Shown: positions 1 to 8,082, numbered from the stretch's first letter. The stretch is DNA of 33,951 nt from Thalassobaculaceae bacterium (GCA_029212785.1 JARGOG010000041.1:1-33951), one strand, 5' to 3'. The notes: generated by a model from the sequence alone, not told the origin. Translations and numbers: made by a program.

Positions 1-138
1 TCGTCGGCGGTCAGCTGGCGGCGCGCATAGGCGACAGAACAGATCATGGCGGCGTTATCGTAACCGGGGCGCCAACCGTCCTTATTGGGGGATGATGGGC
101 ATGCCATCAAAGATGGCTCGGCGACAGGGGGCATCCAG

Positions 139-213
139 CACATCCGGGGCGCGCCCAACCACCCACAGACCCAAGGCAAGATCGAGCGCTGGCATCAGAC
201 GCTGAAGAACCGA
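139..213 (+). pseudogene. IS3-type transposase fragment (integrase-core tail)
   Basis: The plus-strand frame reads HIRGAPNHPQTQGKIERWHQ and then TLKNR, the conserved stretch just before the catalytic glutamate region of many IS3-family OrfB (DDE integrase) proteins. Only about 25 codons remain; the reading before and after them does not resemble a transposase. It is a dead fragment from a different IS3 lineage than the element at 244-773, whose corresponding motif (MSRPGNVWDN, MESFFSSLKTE) differs. Bases 1-138 otherwise hold nothing I can assign. Confidence 0.6.
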
Positions 214-243
214 TTTGGGGTTTCTGTACCGGGTTCCCCCAAA

Positions 244-773
244 TGGCCTGCTGCCGGTTCCGTGGACACCGAGACAAGGTGTTTCGAGGAACTGGAGGTG
301 GGAGATGCAACGACGTCAGTTCACGCGTGAGTTCAAGATCGAGGCGGCGCGGCTGATCGCAGATCGGGGTGTCTCACGGTCCGGCTTCCATGCCTGGCCG
401 CCGAGCCGGGAAGCCAGGGACGACGAGACTACCGGCTCTCAGGTGCGGGCGACCGTCCTTGCCAGTGACTGGACCTATGGTGCCCGGCGGGTCTGGCACT
501 GTTTGTCCCGGGGCGTCACCTGCTCGATGAGCCGGCCCGGCAACGTCTGGGACAACGTATCGATGGAGAGCTTCTTTTCGTCGCTGAAGACCGAACGGGT
601 CCGTTAGAAGGTATATAGCACGCGCGATGCCGCCCGGGCCGTGGGGGCGACTACACCGAGCGGTTCTACAACGCGACCCGCAGGCACTCGACGATCGGCC
701 ACTTCAACCCGTCGAGTTCGAGAGAGGCACCATGGTAGCCTAACCGCGTGTTCACGGAACCGACAGCAGGCCA
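244..773 (+). mobile_element. internally deleted IS3-family insertion sequence, 530 bp
   Basis: The left end (244-269) starts TGGCCTGCTGCCGGTTCCGT and the right end (748-773), read on the minus strand, starts TGGCCTGCTGTCGGTTCCGT. The 26-bp terminal inverted repeats match at 24 of 26 positions and have the TG...CA tips of IS3 elements. The flanking triplets are AAA (241-243) and AAA (774-776), consistent with a 3-bp target duplication. Intact members of the family are about 1.2-1.4 kb, so over half the interior is gone. What remains is the OrfA start, a piece of OrfB and the OrfB C-terminus. The element could move only if a full-length relative supplies transposase. Confidence 0.82.
305..740 (+). 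pseudogene. deleted IS3 OrfA/OrfB transposase remnant
   Basis: The ATG at 305 follows GGAGGTGGGAG and opens an OrfA N-terminus (MQRRQFTREFKIEAARLIAD). After RGVS the frame jumps directly into OrfB (RSGFHAW), then TYGARRVWHCL, then jumps again to GVTCSMSRPGNVWDN and MESFFSSLKTE. The first junction removes the rest of OrfA and the OrfB start. The second removes the integrase core with the first two catalytic aspartates; only the glutamate-bearing segment stays. A stop follows VR at about 605. The tail (ERFYNATRRHSTIGHFNP, about 655-710) is in another frame, so the gene is dead. Confidence 0.8.
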
Positions 774-802
774 AAAAGGCCGCACCCGAGAAGGGTGCGG
801 CC
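773..802 (-). terminator. rho-independent terminator of the minus-strand binding-protein gene
   Basis: On the minus strand a 10-bp perfect stem (GGCCGCACCC with GGGTGCGGCC, arms 793-802 and 778-787) closes a 5-nt loop and is followed by TTTTT (777-773). It lies 16 bp past the stop codon at 819. The T-tract coincides with the right tip and AAA target duplication of the deleted IS element. Confidence 0.85.
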
Positions 803-818
803 CGCGGTCGGGGGTGGC

Positions 819-2405
819 TCAGCTACCGCTCTTGATCGAGAAGTTGTTGGCCCGGAAATCCATCCAGTAGAAGCTGTACGGCACCCAGTTGATGTCCTTG
901 CGGATACCGTAGATCTCGAGCGGGCGGTACATGATGATGGCCGGGTTATCGCGCTGCCAGATGTCGAGACCCTCGTGGAAGGCCGCGATGCGGGTGGCTT
1001 CGTCGAGGGTGCGCTCCATGACGTTGCCGACACGCTTGTAGTCGTCGCTGACGGCGACGAGATGGTTGCTGGCATACGACGCCGACGGCTCGCCGAACCG
1101 CCACCAGAACGGGGTCAGCGGATCGGGGATGCGGATGTTGGAGGAGTTGAGCCAGAGGTCCTGCCAGCCGTAAGGCCGCATCTGCGACCAGTTCTCGACG
1201 AACTGCAGGCGGACGTTCAGGCCGACCTGCTGCCACATCTGCATCATGACCTGCACGGCGCGGTCGCCGTTGACGTAGTAGCCGGCGGTGACCGCGACCA
1301 CGATCTCCTTGCCGTCGTATCCGGCCTCTTTCAGCAGCTTTTTGGCCTGTTCCGGATCGTAGGGCAGCGGCTTGCGATCGGCGTCGTACAGCTTGCCGTA
1401 CATCTCCCAGTTCGGTCCAGCCGGGACCGAGGCCATGCCGTTCCACAGCCGGTCGGCGATCTTCTGCCGGTCGACCGCCAGGATCATCGCCTTGCGGACG
1501 CGGGGATCATGCACCGCGGACTCGCGCTCGCAGGCCTGGTTCTCCTGGCCGCAGCCGGTCATGAAGGTGAGGTGGTGCATGTTTTCCACCTCGATGGTCC
1601 GGGTCTCGTAGTTGGCCTCGCGGTCGATCAGTTCGGCCTGATCCGGCGGCACCGAGGTGATGATGTCGTACTCGCCGGTCACCAGACCGGCGATACGGGC
1701 CGAGGTCTCCGGCACGGCCTTGAAGGTGATGCGCTTCAGCGGCGGCTTCTCGCCCCAATAGTCGTCGAACGCCTCCAGGACGATCTCTTCGTCGGCGACC
1801 ATGCGGACCCACTTGTACGGGCCGGTTCCGATCGGTGCCGCGGCGAAGCCTTCCGGGCCGAGTTCGCGGTATTCCTTGGCTGGAACCACATGGCCGATCA
1901 CATGGGCCAGGCGGTGCAGGAAGACCGGATCGGGATACTTGGTCTTCACCCGGATCGTCTCATTGTCGACGATCTCGACGCCGGCGATGCTGGAGGCCAG
2001 GGAGTGCGGCTGCAGGGCCTTCTCACCCCACAGGCGTTCCTCGGAGATGGTGAAGGCGACGTCCTCGGCCGTCAGGGTCCGGCCGTTGTGGAACTTCACG
2101 CCCTGGCGGACCTTGAATTCCCACTCGGTATCGGACAGCCGGTCCCATTTGGTGAGGATACCGGCGACGATGTCGGCGCCGTCATTGCCGTTCGGGCCGT
2201 TCAGCCAGTCGCGGTTCAGCAGTCCGTCCATGACCGACTTGATCACCCGGCTGTCGAAGTTGGATTCCGAGATCGCCGGATGCGAGCGCTGCATCGCCGC
2301 CATGGCGATGACGAGTTCGGGGCGGTCGTCGGCTCGGGTGGGCATGGAGATCGCCGTGAGCGCAATCGCGCCCGCCAGCAATCCTGCGAATAGTTGCTTT
2401 CTCAT
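819..2405 (-). CDS. ABC transporter substrate-binding protein, family 5 (peptide/nickel type)
   Basis: A 528-residue periplasmic solute receptor of the SBP_bac_5 (DppA/OppA) family, which delivers di- or oligopeptides, opines or similar solutes to an inner-membrane importer. A signal peptide is visible (MRKQLFAGLLAGAIALTAIS, cleavage likely after TRA at about residue 25). The family layout follows: VRQGVKFHNGRTLTAEDVAF near residue 125, GTGPYKWVRM near 200, and DPRVRKAMILAVDRQKIADRL near 300. It is divergent from two permease and two ATPase genes starting at 2786, which are its probable partners. An intrinsic terminator follows the stop. The substrate cannot be read from sequence. Confidence 0.9.
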   Translation of the reverse strand: MRKQLFAGLLAGAIALTAISMPTRADDRPELVIAMAAMQRSHPAISESNFDSRVIKSVMDGLLNRDWLNGPNGNDGADIVAGILTKWDRLSDTEWEFKVRQGVKFHNGRTLTAEDVAFTISEERLWGEKALQPHSLASSIAGVEIVDNETIRVKTKYPDPVFLHRLAHVIGHVVPAKEYRELGPEGFAAAPIGTGPYKWVRMVADEEIVLEAFDDYWGEKPPLKRITFKAVPETSARIAGLVTGEYDIITSVPPDQAELIDREANYETRTIEVENMHHLTFMTGCGQENQACERESAVHDPRVRKAMILAVDRQKIADRLWNGMASVPAGPNWEMYGKLYDADRKPLPYDPEQAKKLLKEAGYDGKEIVVAVTAGYYVNGDRAVQVMMQMWQQVGLNVRLQFVENWSQMRPYGWQDLWLNSSNIRIPDPLTPFWWRFGEPSASYASNHLVAVSDDYKRVGNVMERTLDEATRIAAFHEGLDIWQRDNPAIIMYRPLEIYGIRKDINWVPYSFYWMDFRANNFSIKSGS

Positions 2406-2785
2406 ATCACCTTCTCTCGGCAGGGGCCCCTTGGCAGCGGCACGGCGGCACGCCCCGGTAAGGGGGGTGAATGGGCAAAGGCTCCCAGGACAGAAACGCC
2501 CGGAAGCGACGACCGACAGGTCGCGTGCGTAAACCTTCCCCAGTGTTGACGCCGATACGGTGACGGGCCGGTGAACCTTGCGCGGTGAAATGGTGTCAGA
2601 AATATTAATCGGAACATCGTAAATATTGTCGAAAGAAATCTTATTGAATTAAATTTTTATATTTTTCGTAGTTTTATTTTAAATTCACCAAAATGAAACA
2701 CTGTTCTTATTTACTTATTATTTCCGAAATATCCGTGAAACCGGTCGCCTTCTACGGTCGCCGCGTTCCGTAGCGGAGTGCGTGC
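2406..2785. promoter_or_regulatory. divergent intergenic region with AT-rich island
   Basis: This 380-bp gap separates the divergent binding-protein and permease genes. The half nearest the binding protein (2406-2600) is ordinary GC-rich sequence. Positions 2606-2720 are roughly three-quarters A+T, very unlike the surroundings, and probably carry the promoters of both arms. A candidate plus-strand promoter is TTGTCG (2626-2631), 17 bp, TTAAAT (2649-2654), but several other matches exist in such AT-rich DNA. The permease start at 2786 has GGAG at 2775-2778. No gene is seen here. Confidence 0.5.
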
Positions 2786-3715
2786 ATGTTTGTCCTGATA
2801 TCTGCGAAGGCGCTTCGCGCTGTCGCCACCCTGTTGCTGGTGGTGACGGCGGTGTTCTTCATTCTGCGGGCGTCGGGCGATCCGACCTATGTCCTGCTGC
2901 CGGACGACACGCCGCAGTACATCGTCGATATCTACAAGGCGCGCTGGGGCATCGACCGACCGGTCTACGAGCAGTACGTGACCTATATCGCTTCGCTGCT
3001 GCAGGGCGATTTCGGCGTCAGCTTCTTCGACTTCAAGCCGGCAATCGACCTCGTGCTCGAGCGTCTGCCCAAGACCCTGCAACTCGGTGTGGTTGCCTAT
3101 GCCGGCGCCGTCATCTTCGGGGTGACCCTCGGCGTGATCGCCGCCCTCAACCGGAATACGATCATCGACCGTCTGGTAATGGTCGCGGCGGTTTTCGGCT
3201 ATTCGATGCCGAACTTCTTCTTCGGCCTGCTGCTGATCATTTTCCTGTCGCTGCAGCTCCGGTGGCTGCCACCGTCGGGCTCGGATACCTGGGCCCATAT
3301 GGTAATGCCGGCGGTCACCCTCGGGCTGGCGGCCGGCGCCCAGATCGCGCGCTTCACCCGCTCGTCGATCCTGGAGGTGATCCGCCAGCCCTATATCCGC
3401 ACGGCGCGGGCCAAGGGCGCCTCCTACGGCCGGCGCATCCGCTGGCACGCGCTGCCGAACGCGGCGATCCCGACCGTCACCGTGCTCGGCTTCCAGTTCG
3501 GCCTGATGATCGGCGGCACCGTGGTGATCGAGACCGTCTTCGCCTGGCCCGGAATGGGGCGCCTGTTCTACCAGGCGGTCGGCGCGCGGGATTACGCGGT
3601 GGTGCAGGCGATCATCCTGCTGATCGCGGCCAGCATCATCCTGGTGAATCTTGCCGTCGACCTGCTCTACGCCGTTCTCGACCCGCGCGTCCGTATCGCT
3701 CCCGAGAAAGTCTGA
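2786..3715 (+). CDS. ABC transporter permease, DppB/OppB type
   Basis: A 309-residue inner-membrane permease, the first of two membrane subunits of a family 5 importer. It opens with a hydrophobic segment (LLLVVTAVFFIL, about residues 13-24), has the periplasmic domain typical of DppB (LLPDDTPQYIVDIYKARWGI), and ends with membrane helices. The EAA-type coupling loop is RTARAKGASYGRRIRWHALPN, about residues 205-225, followed by the family hallmark VVIETVFAWPGMGRL. The ATG at 2786 has a GGAG ribosome-binding site 7 bp upstream. The next permease begins 9 bp after the stop, so the four plus-strand genes form an operon. The length is normal for the family. Confidence 0.93.
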   Translation: MFVLISAKALRAVATLLLVVTAVFFILRASGDPTYVLLPDDTPQYIVDIYKARWGIDRPVYEQYVTYIASLLQGDFGVSFFDFKPAIDLVLERLPKTLQLGVVAYAGAVIFGVTLGVIAALNRNTIIDRLVMVAAVFGYSMPNFFFGLLLIIFLSLQLRWLPPSGSDTWAHMVMPAVTLGLAAGAQIARFTRSSILEVIRQPYIRTARAKGASYGRRIRWHALPNAAIPTVTVLGFQFGLMIGGTVVIETVFAWPGMGRLFYQAVGARDYAVVQAIILLIAASIILVNLAVDLLYAVLDPRVRIAPEKV

Positions 3716-3724
3716 GAGGTCACC

Positions 3725-4648
3725 GTGGTGCACGTTCAGCCGGAATCGTCGGCCTTCTCCAAGAGCATGGCGGTGCAGCAGGGGGCGGTGATCCAGCATC
3801 CGCCGGGCTGGCGCCGGCGTGTCGGGTTGGACCGGCCCTGGATCGTCATCATCGCCGGCGCCTATCTCGTGCTCGTTGTGCTGGTCGCGCTCTTCGCCCC
3901 GGCGCTGCAACCTTATGATCATGCGCAACAGGACCTGTTCGAGATCCGCAACCCGCCGGTCTTCATGGGCGGGGACTGGCGCTACATCCTGGGGACCGAC
4001 GATCTCGGGCGCGACGTGCTGAGCCGGGTGATCTACGGCACCAAGGTCTCGGTCGCGATCGCCATTATCGGCACCGGTATCGGCGCCGTGCTGGGATCCT
4101 TCCTCGGCATCGTCGCCGCCCATTTCCGAGGCTGGGCCGACGAGATCATCATGATGTTCGTCGATGCCCAATCCTCCTTGCCGTTCATCATCTTCGCCCT
4201 GGCCGTTCTGGCGTTCTTCTCCGGCAATTTCTGGGTGCTAGTCATCGTCGTCGGGATCGACGGGTGGGAACGCTATGCCCGGCTCGCGCGCGGCATGGCG
4301 TTGTCCAGCGGGCAGGCGACCTATATCGAGGCGGTCAGTTCGCTCGGCGTCTCGACCTGGAAGCTCTACGCCCGCCACCTGCTGCCCAACATTCTGCCGG
4401 CGCTGATGATCCAGTTCACGATCAACCTGCCGGGGACGATCCTGCTCGAGACCTCGCTCAGCTTTCTCGGCCTCGGTGTCCAGCCGCCGATGACCAGTCT
4501 TGGTCAGATGCTGGGCTATGGCCGCGACTACCTGCTGCAGGCGCCGTGGATTGCCGTCGTGCCGGGCATGACGATCTTTTTCATCACCCTGTCGATCTCG
4601 ATCCTCGGCGATTGGCTGCGCGACCATCTGGACCCCAGCCTGCGATGA
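3725..4648 (+). CDS. ABC transporter permease, DppC/OppC type
   Basis: A 307-residue second membrane subunit. The GTG at 3725 is preceded by GAGAGG, which overlaps the upstream stop; a GTG one codon later is an equally possible start. An N-terminal cytoplasmic stretch is followed by the first membrane helix (WIVIIAGAYLVLVVLVALFA, about residues 39-58). The DppC motif LGTDDLGRDVLSRVIYGTKVS and the coupling loop EAVSSLGVSTWKLYARHLLP are both present. SLSFLGLGVQPPMTSLGQML is a further family hallmark. It pairs with the upstream DppB-like protein to form the translocation pore. Confidence 0.93.
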   Translation: MVHVQPESSAFSKSMAVQQGAVIQHPPGWRRRVGLDRPWIVIIAGAYLVLVVLVALFAPALQPYDHAQQDLFEIRNPPVFMGGDWRYILGTDDLGRDVLSRVIYGTKVSVAIAIIGTGIGAVLGSFLGIVAAHFRGWADEIIMMFVDAQSSLPFIIFALAVLAFFSGNFWVLVIVVGIDGWERYARLARGMALSSGQATYIEAVSSLGVSTWKLYARHLLPNILPALMIQFTINLPGTILLETSLSFLGLGVQPPMTSLGQMLGYGRDYLLQAPWIAVVPGMTIFFITLSISILGDWLRDHLDPSLR

Positions 4649-4672
4649 AGGGTTTGCGATGAGGATCCTGAT

Positions 4673-5725
4673 ATGACCGATGTCGTCACCTTCGGTGGAA
4701 CCACACAGCCGCATCCGTCCTGGTCGTCACCCAGGCCGCCGGAGCCGCTGCTGAGCGTGTCCGGTCTGCGGGTCGGCTTCACCGCGCCGGATGGCAGCGA
4801 GACCACCGTCGCGGTCGACGGCGTGGATCTGGCGATCGGTGCCGGCCGTACCCTCGGCCTGGTGGGGGAAAGCGGGTCGGGCAAGTCGATCACCTGTCTC
4901 TCGATCCTGCGTCTGCTGCCCGAGCGCGGTCATATTCTGAGCGGCCGCATCCGCTTCGCCGGCCGCGACCTCGGCGATCTCTCCCAGAAGGAGATGCAGG
5001 ATCTGCGGGGCGGCGATGTGGCGATGATCTTCCAGGACCCGATGTCGTCGCTGAACCCGGTCAAGCGGGTCGGCTGGCAGATCGCCGAGGCGCTGCATCT
5101 GCACGAGACCCTGTCCATGTCCGCGGCCCAGGGCCGGGCGGTCGACCTGCTGCGCCAGGTCGGCATCCCCGATCCGGCGTCGCGGGCCCGCAGTTTTCCG
5201 CATCAGCTTTCCGGCGGCATGTGTCAGCGGGTGATGATCGCCATGGCGCTTGCCTGCAAGCCACGGCTGCTGATCGCCGACGAACCGACCACGGCGCTCG
5301 ATGTGACCATTCAGGCACAGATCCTCGACCTGCTGCGCCGGCTCGCCGAGGAGACCGGCACGGCGGTGATTCTGGTCACCCACGATCTTGCAGTGGTCGC
5401 CGAGACCGCCGACGACGTCGCGGTGATGTATGCCGGGCGCGTGGTCGAAACCGGCCCGGTCGAGCAGATCTTCGCGGCACCGCGTCACCCCTATACCCAT
5501 GGGCTGCTCGGCTCGTTGCCGAGTCGCGCCAGTGGGAGCCGCCGGTTGCCACTGATCGAGGGTTCGGTCCCGGCGCCGAAGGACTATCCGCCCGGCTGCC
5601 GCTTTGCGCCGCGCTGCGCGCGGGCCAGCGACAGTTGCCGGCGGACCTCTCCAGCCCTGTCGGCGACCGACGGTGCCGCCGGTGCCGTCGCCTGCCATCA
5701 TCCTATGAGCGGAGATGTGTCATGA
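4673..5725 (+). CDS. ABC transporter ATP-binding protein, DppD/OppD type
   Basis: A 350-residue nucleotide-binding subunit that powers the importer. Walker A is GESGSGKS (residues 65-72). The Q-loop lies in MIFQDPMSSLNP, the signature is LSGGMCQRV, Walker B is LLIADEPTTALD and the switch histidine is in VTHDL. The C-terminal oligopeptide-transporter extension carries HPYTHGLL and cysteines in GCRFAPRC and DSC, as in DppD/OppD proteins with a C-terminal Fe-S-type cysteine motif. The ATG at 4673 follows GAGG at 4661-4664. Its stop overlaps the next start (ATGA), implying translational coupling with the partner ATPase. Confidence 0.93.
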   Translation: MTDVVTFGGTTQPHPSWSSPRPPEPLLSVSGLRVGFTAPDGSETTVAVDGVDLAIGAGRTLGLVGESGSGKSITCLSILRLLPERGHILSGRIRFAGRDLGDLSQKEMQDLRGGDVAMIFQDPMSSLNPVKRVGWQIAEALHLHETLSMSAAQGRAVDLLRQVGIPDPASRARSFPHQLSGGMCQRVMIAMALACKPRLLIADEPTTALDVTIQAQILDLLRRLAEETGTAVILVTHDLAVVAETADDVAVMYAGRVVETGPVEQIFAAPRHPYTHGLLGSLPSRASGSRRLPLIEGSVPAPKDYPPGCRFAPRCARASDSCRRTSPALSATDGAAGAVACHHPMSGDVS

Positions 5726-6780
5726 CGGTCCTGGTCGACGTGCAGAACCTGACCCGCCGATTCCAGGTCGGCCGCTCCATTCCCATCGTCGGAACCCGCA
5801 GGACGTTGACCGCGGCGACGGACGTGTCGTTCCAGATCCATGAGGGCGAGACCCTTGGCCTGGTCGGCGAGAGCGGTTGCGGCAAGTCCACCATCGGCAA
5901 GCTCGTCCTCGGCCTGTTGCCGCCGAGCGGCGGATCGGTGCATTTCCGCGGGCGCGAGGTTTCCGCACGCCGCGGCAGCCGGGACTGGCGGACTGCGCGT
6001 CGCGACATGCAGATGGTGTTTCAGAATCCGTTCGGCGCGCTCAACCCGCGCCTGCGGATCGGCATCCAGATCGCCGAGATCCTGGAGACCCACCAGATCG
6101 GCGCGGCGGCGGATCGACCCGGACGTCTGGCCGAGCTGCTGCAGTCGGTCGGCCTGGAACCGCACATGCTGGATCGCTACCCGCACCAGATGTCCGGCGG
6201 CCAGTTGCAGCGCGCGGTGATCGCCCGGGCGCTGGCGGTGTCGCCGAGCTTCATCGTCTGCGACGAGGCGGTCGCCGCCCTCGACGTGTCGATCCAGGCC
6301 CAGGTGGTGAATCTGCTGCTCGACCTGCAGGACGCTCACGGGCTGACCTATCTGTTCATCTCCCACGACCTGGGCATCGTGCGGCATATCTGCGACCGGG
6401 TCGTGGTGATGTATCTCGGCCGCATGGTCGAGAGCGGGACGACGGAAACCGTGTTCCGCGCGCCGGGCCACCCCTATACCCAGGCTCTGATCGCCGCCGC
6501 GCCGCAACCCGATCCGAAGGCGCGCCGGCGGGGCTCGCCGCTGGAAGGCGATCCGCCGAGCCCGCTCAACCCGCCCTCCGGCTGCGTCTTTCACACCCGA
6601 TGTCCGCATGCGACGGCGCTCTGCCAGCGCCAGGCGCCGACTTTGAGGCCGATGGGGGAGGCGGGGCGCAACGTCGCCTGTCACCACGGCGAGGCGGTGA
6701 TGGCCAAGGCGACCGGCGCCGATGCGCAGCCCGACTGGAGCGCGGACATCCGGCCGAGAACGCCCGCCATCGCCTCTTGA
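5722..6780 (+). CDS. ABC transporter ATP-binding protein, DppF/OppF type
   Basis: A 352-residue second ATPase of the importer. The start at 5722 is chosen because it has GGAG at 5711-5714, overlaps the previous stop by ATGA, and begins at the family N-terminus; a longer in-frame reading back to 5221 lies inside the upstream gene. Walker A is GESGCGKST (residues 49-57), the Q-loop region is MVFQNPFGALNPRLRIG and the signature is MSGGQLQRAV. Walker B and the D-loop read CDEAVAALD, where most relatives have CDEPVSALD; the catalytic DE pair is kept. The C-terminus has the oligopeptide-transporter cysteine motif (GCVFHTRCPHATALC). Confidence 0.92.
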   Translation: MTVLVDVQNLTRRFQVGRSIPIVGTRRTLTAATDVSFQIHEGETLGLVGESGCGKSTIGKLVLGLLPPSGGSVHFRGREVSARRGSRDWRTARRDMQMVFQNPFGALNPRLRIGIQIAEILETHQIGAAADRPGRLAELLQSVGLEPHMLDRYPHQMSGGQLQRAVIARALAVSPSFIVCDEAVAALDVSIQAQVVNLLLDLQDAHGLTYLFISHDLGIVRHICDRVVVMYLGRMVESGTTETVFRAPGHPYTQALIAAAPQPDPKARRRGSPLEGDPPSPLNPPSGCVFHTRCPHATALCQRQAPTLRPMGEAGRNVACHHGEAVMAKATGADAQPDWSADIRPRTPAIAS

Positions 6781-6823
6781 TCGGCGAGCGCTGAACGACC
6801 CGGGGGACGTCTGCCTTTCCGCT

Positions 6824-6851
6824 CGACCGGGCCAGGGCTGGCGGCCGGTCG
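6824..6851. terminator. GC-rich hairpin after the ABC operon
   Basis: CGACCGG (6824-6830) pairs with CCGGTCG (6845-6851), and the inner GCCA pairs with TGGC around a GGGC loop with a 2-nt bulge. It sits 43 bp past the last ATPase stop. There is no T-tract, so it could be a weak terminator or an mRNA 3'-end stabiliser. Confidence 0.3.
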
Positions 6852-6934
6852 ATGCGACCGTCATCGGCGGGAACCGATGCCTCTCTCGTCTCGTTGCTCT
6901 TTCTGATGGAGCGGCACCTGGACGGGGGAGAGCG

Positions 6935-7036
6935 ATGAGCGAGAGGATCCTGAAACGGCAGCGCGCCCGCCTGGCGGACCGGCATGACCCCGCGACCGGC
7001 GGAGCGGGCGGGTCGCGGATCGGCGCGCGGCCATGA
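6935..7036 (+). CDS. 33-residue small ORF coupled to the DUF4112 gene
   Basis: The ATG at 6935 follows GGGGGAGAG (6923-6931), the best ribosome-binding site in this stretch, and opens a 33-codon frame rich in arginine (11 of 33), beginning MSERILKRQRAR. Its TGA (7034-7036) overlaps the ATG of the DUF4112 gene at 7033 in an ATGA arrangement. The downstream gene lacks an obvious ribosome-binding site of its own, so translation of this ORF may feed ribosomes into it. I know no family for the peptide. It is either a short basic protein or a leader whose main role is coupling. Confidence 0.45.
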   Translation: MSERILKRQRARLADRHDPATGGAGGSRIGARP

Positions 7037-7449
7037 CCCGATCTTCCCGCGAAGCCCGATCCGGTCAAAAAGAAGGCGTGTCGCGCCCGGATCTCGAGAT
7101 TGGCGACCTGGAGACCCTGGCCGATTGGATGGACAGCCGCTTCCGGATCCCCGGCACCGGTATCCGCTTCGGACTGGACGCGTTATTCGGCATCGTTCCA
7201 GGTGTCGGCGACGGGCTGCTGACCCTGCCCGGGGTCTATATTCTCGTCAGGGCGCATCGCCTGGGCGCGCCGTTTCTGTTGCTCGCCCGCATGGCCGGCA
7301 ATCTCGCCATCGACCTCGTGGTCGGCGTCATTCCGCTCGTCGGCGACATTTTCGACATCGGCTTTCGCGCCAACCGCCGCAATGTCGCGCTCCTGCGGGC
7401 GCATTTCGACAAGACGGCACGCGCATCCGGCACGGCGCCTGACCGCTAG
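7033..7449 (+). CDS. DUF4112 membrane protein
   Basis: A 138-residue protein with the pattern of the DUF4112 family: a short soluble start, then LADWMDSRFRIPGTGIRFGL (about residues 35-54), LDALFGIVPGVGDGL, a membrane helix around LPGVYILVRAHRLG, and a second hydrophobic part with a glycine-proline hairpin (VVGVIPLVGDIFDIGFRANRRN). The paired GxxPxxGD motifs are diagnostic. The molecular function is unknown. Its start overlaps the stop of a 33-codon ORF. The stop is 21 bp from the end of the convergent DedA gene. Confidence 0.85.
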   Translation: MTRSSREARSGQKEGVSRPDLEIGDLETLADWMDSRFRIPGTGIRFGLDALFGIVPGVGDGLLTLPGVYILVRAHRLGAPFLLLARMAGNLAIDLVVGVIPLVGDIFDIGFRANRRNVALLRAHFDKTARASGTAPDR

Positions 7450-7470
7450 GATGAGCCAGGTCGGGCCAGC

Positions 7471-8082
7471 TCAGGAGGAGGGCTGGCGGTGTCGACGCAG
7501 GGCGAAGACGCGCCAGAGATACCAGACGACCAGAGCCGCCATGACGATATTGCCCGCGAGAGACAGATAGCCGGTGATCTGATCCTGTCGCTCGCCGAGC
7601 CAGACACCGGTCAGGGTGAGGACGCTGATCCAGATCAGTGAGCCGATGGTCGAGAAGACGAGAAATGGGAGCCAGCGCATCGCCGCAACCCCGGCCGGAA
7701 TGGAGATCAGGGTGCGGATCGCCGGGACCAGGCGCCCGAACAGAACGGCAAGATGACCCCGACGCCGGAACCAGTCCTGGGCGGTGTCGACGTCCCGCGG
7801 CTGAATTGTCAGCCAGTGGCCATGGCGGGCGCTGATGGCGCGGAGGCGGGAGATGCCGAGAGCTCTGCCGGCGATGTACCAGAAACTGGCCCCGGCCACG
7901 GACCCCAAGGTGCCGGCGATGATGACGGCGGTGGTCGACAGCTCGCCTCGGGTCGTCAGCACTCCGGCGATCGGCATCACCACTTCCGAGGGGATCGGCG
8001 GAAAGACGTTTTCCAAGAACATCAGCAGGCCGACGGCGGGCGCGCCCCAGGACACAATCCATTCGGTGATCAGGTTGACCAT
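7471..8082 (-). CDS. DedA family membrane protein
   Basis: A 203-residue inner-membrane protein of the DedA/SNARE-associated (VTT domain) family, whose members are linked to lipid flipping, membrane homeostasis and envelope stress. Family signatures seen are FLENVFPPIPSEVVMPIAG (about residues 22-40), GSVAGASFWYIAGRALG and FGRLVPAIRTLISIPAGVAAM with its reentrant loop, plus a C-terminal helix (IVMAALVVWYLWRVFAL). It has a basic tail. It is convergent with the DUF4112 gene and downstream of the glycosyltransferase on the same strand, with a 104-bp gap. The exact substrate is unknown. Confidence 0.9.
   Translation of the reverse strand: MVNLITEWIVSWGAPAVGLLMFLENVFPPIPSEVVMPIAGVLTTRGELSTTAVIIAGTLGSVAGASFWYIAGRALGISRLRAISARHGHWLTIQPRDVDTAQDWFRRRGHLAVLFGRLVPAIRTLISIPAGVAAMRWLPFLVFSTIGSLIWISVLTLTGVWLGERQDQITGYLSLAGNIVMAALVVWYLWRVFALRRHRQPSS

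Noticed and set aside
1-110. A minus-strand open frame reaching the left edge (GWRPGYDNAAMICSVAYARR)
   Set aside because: It is under 40 codons within the window, has no recognised homology or ribosome-binding site, and lies beside IS debris. It could be the start of a real gene continuing to the left but cannot be supported here.
795-2393. A 532-codon plus-strand frame antisense to the substrate-binding protein
   Set aside because: Low-complexity H/D/V/G composition and exact overlap with a well-supported signal-peptide protein mark it as a shadow.
2711-4171. A 486-codon minus-strand frame across the permease genes
   Set aside because: It crosses two good permease genes and their junction and has the same shadow composition, with no recognisable motif.
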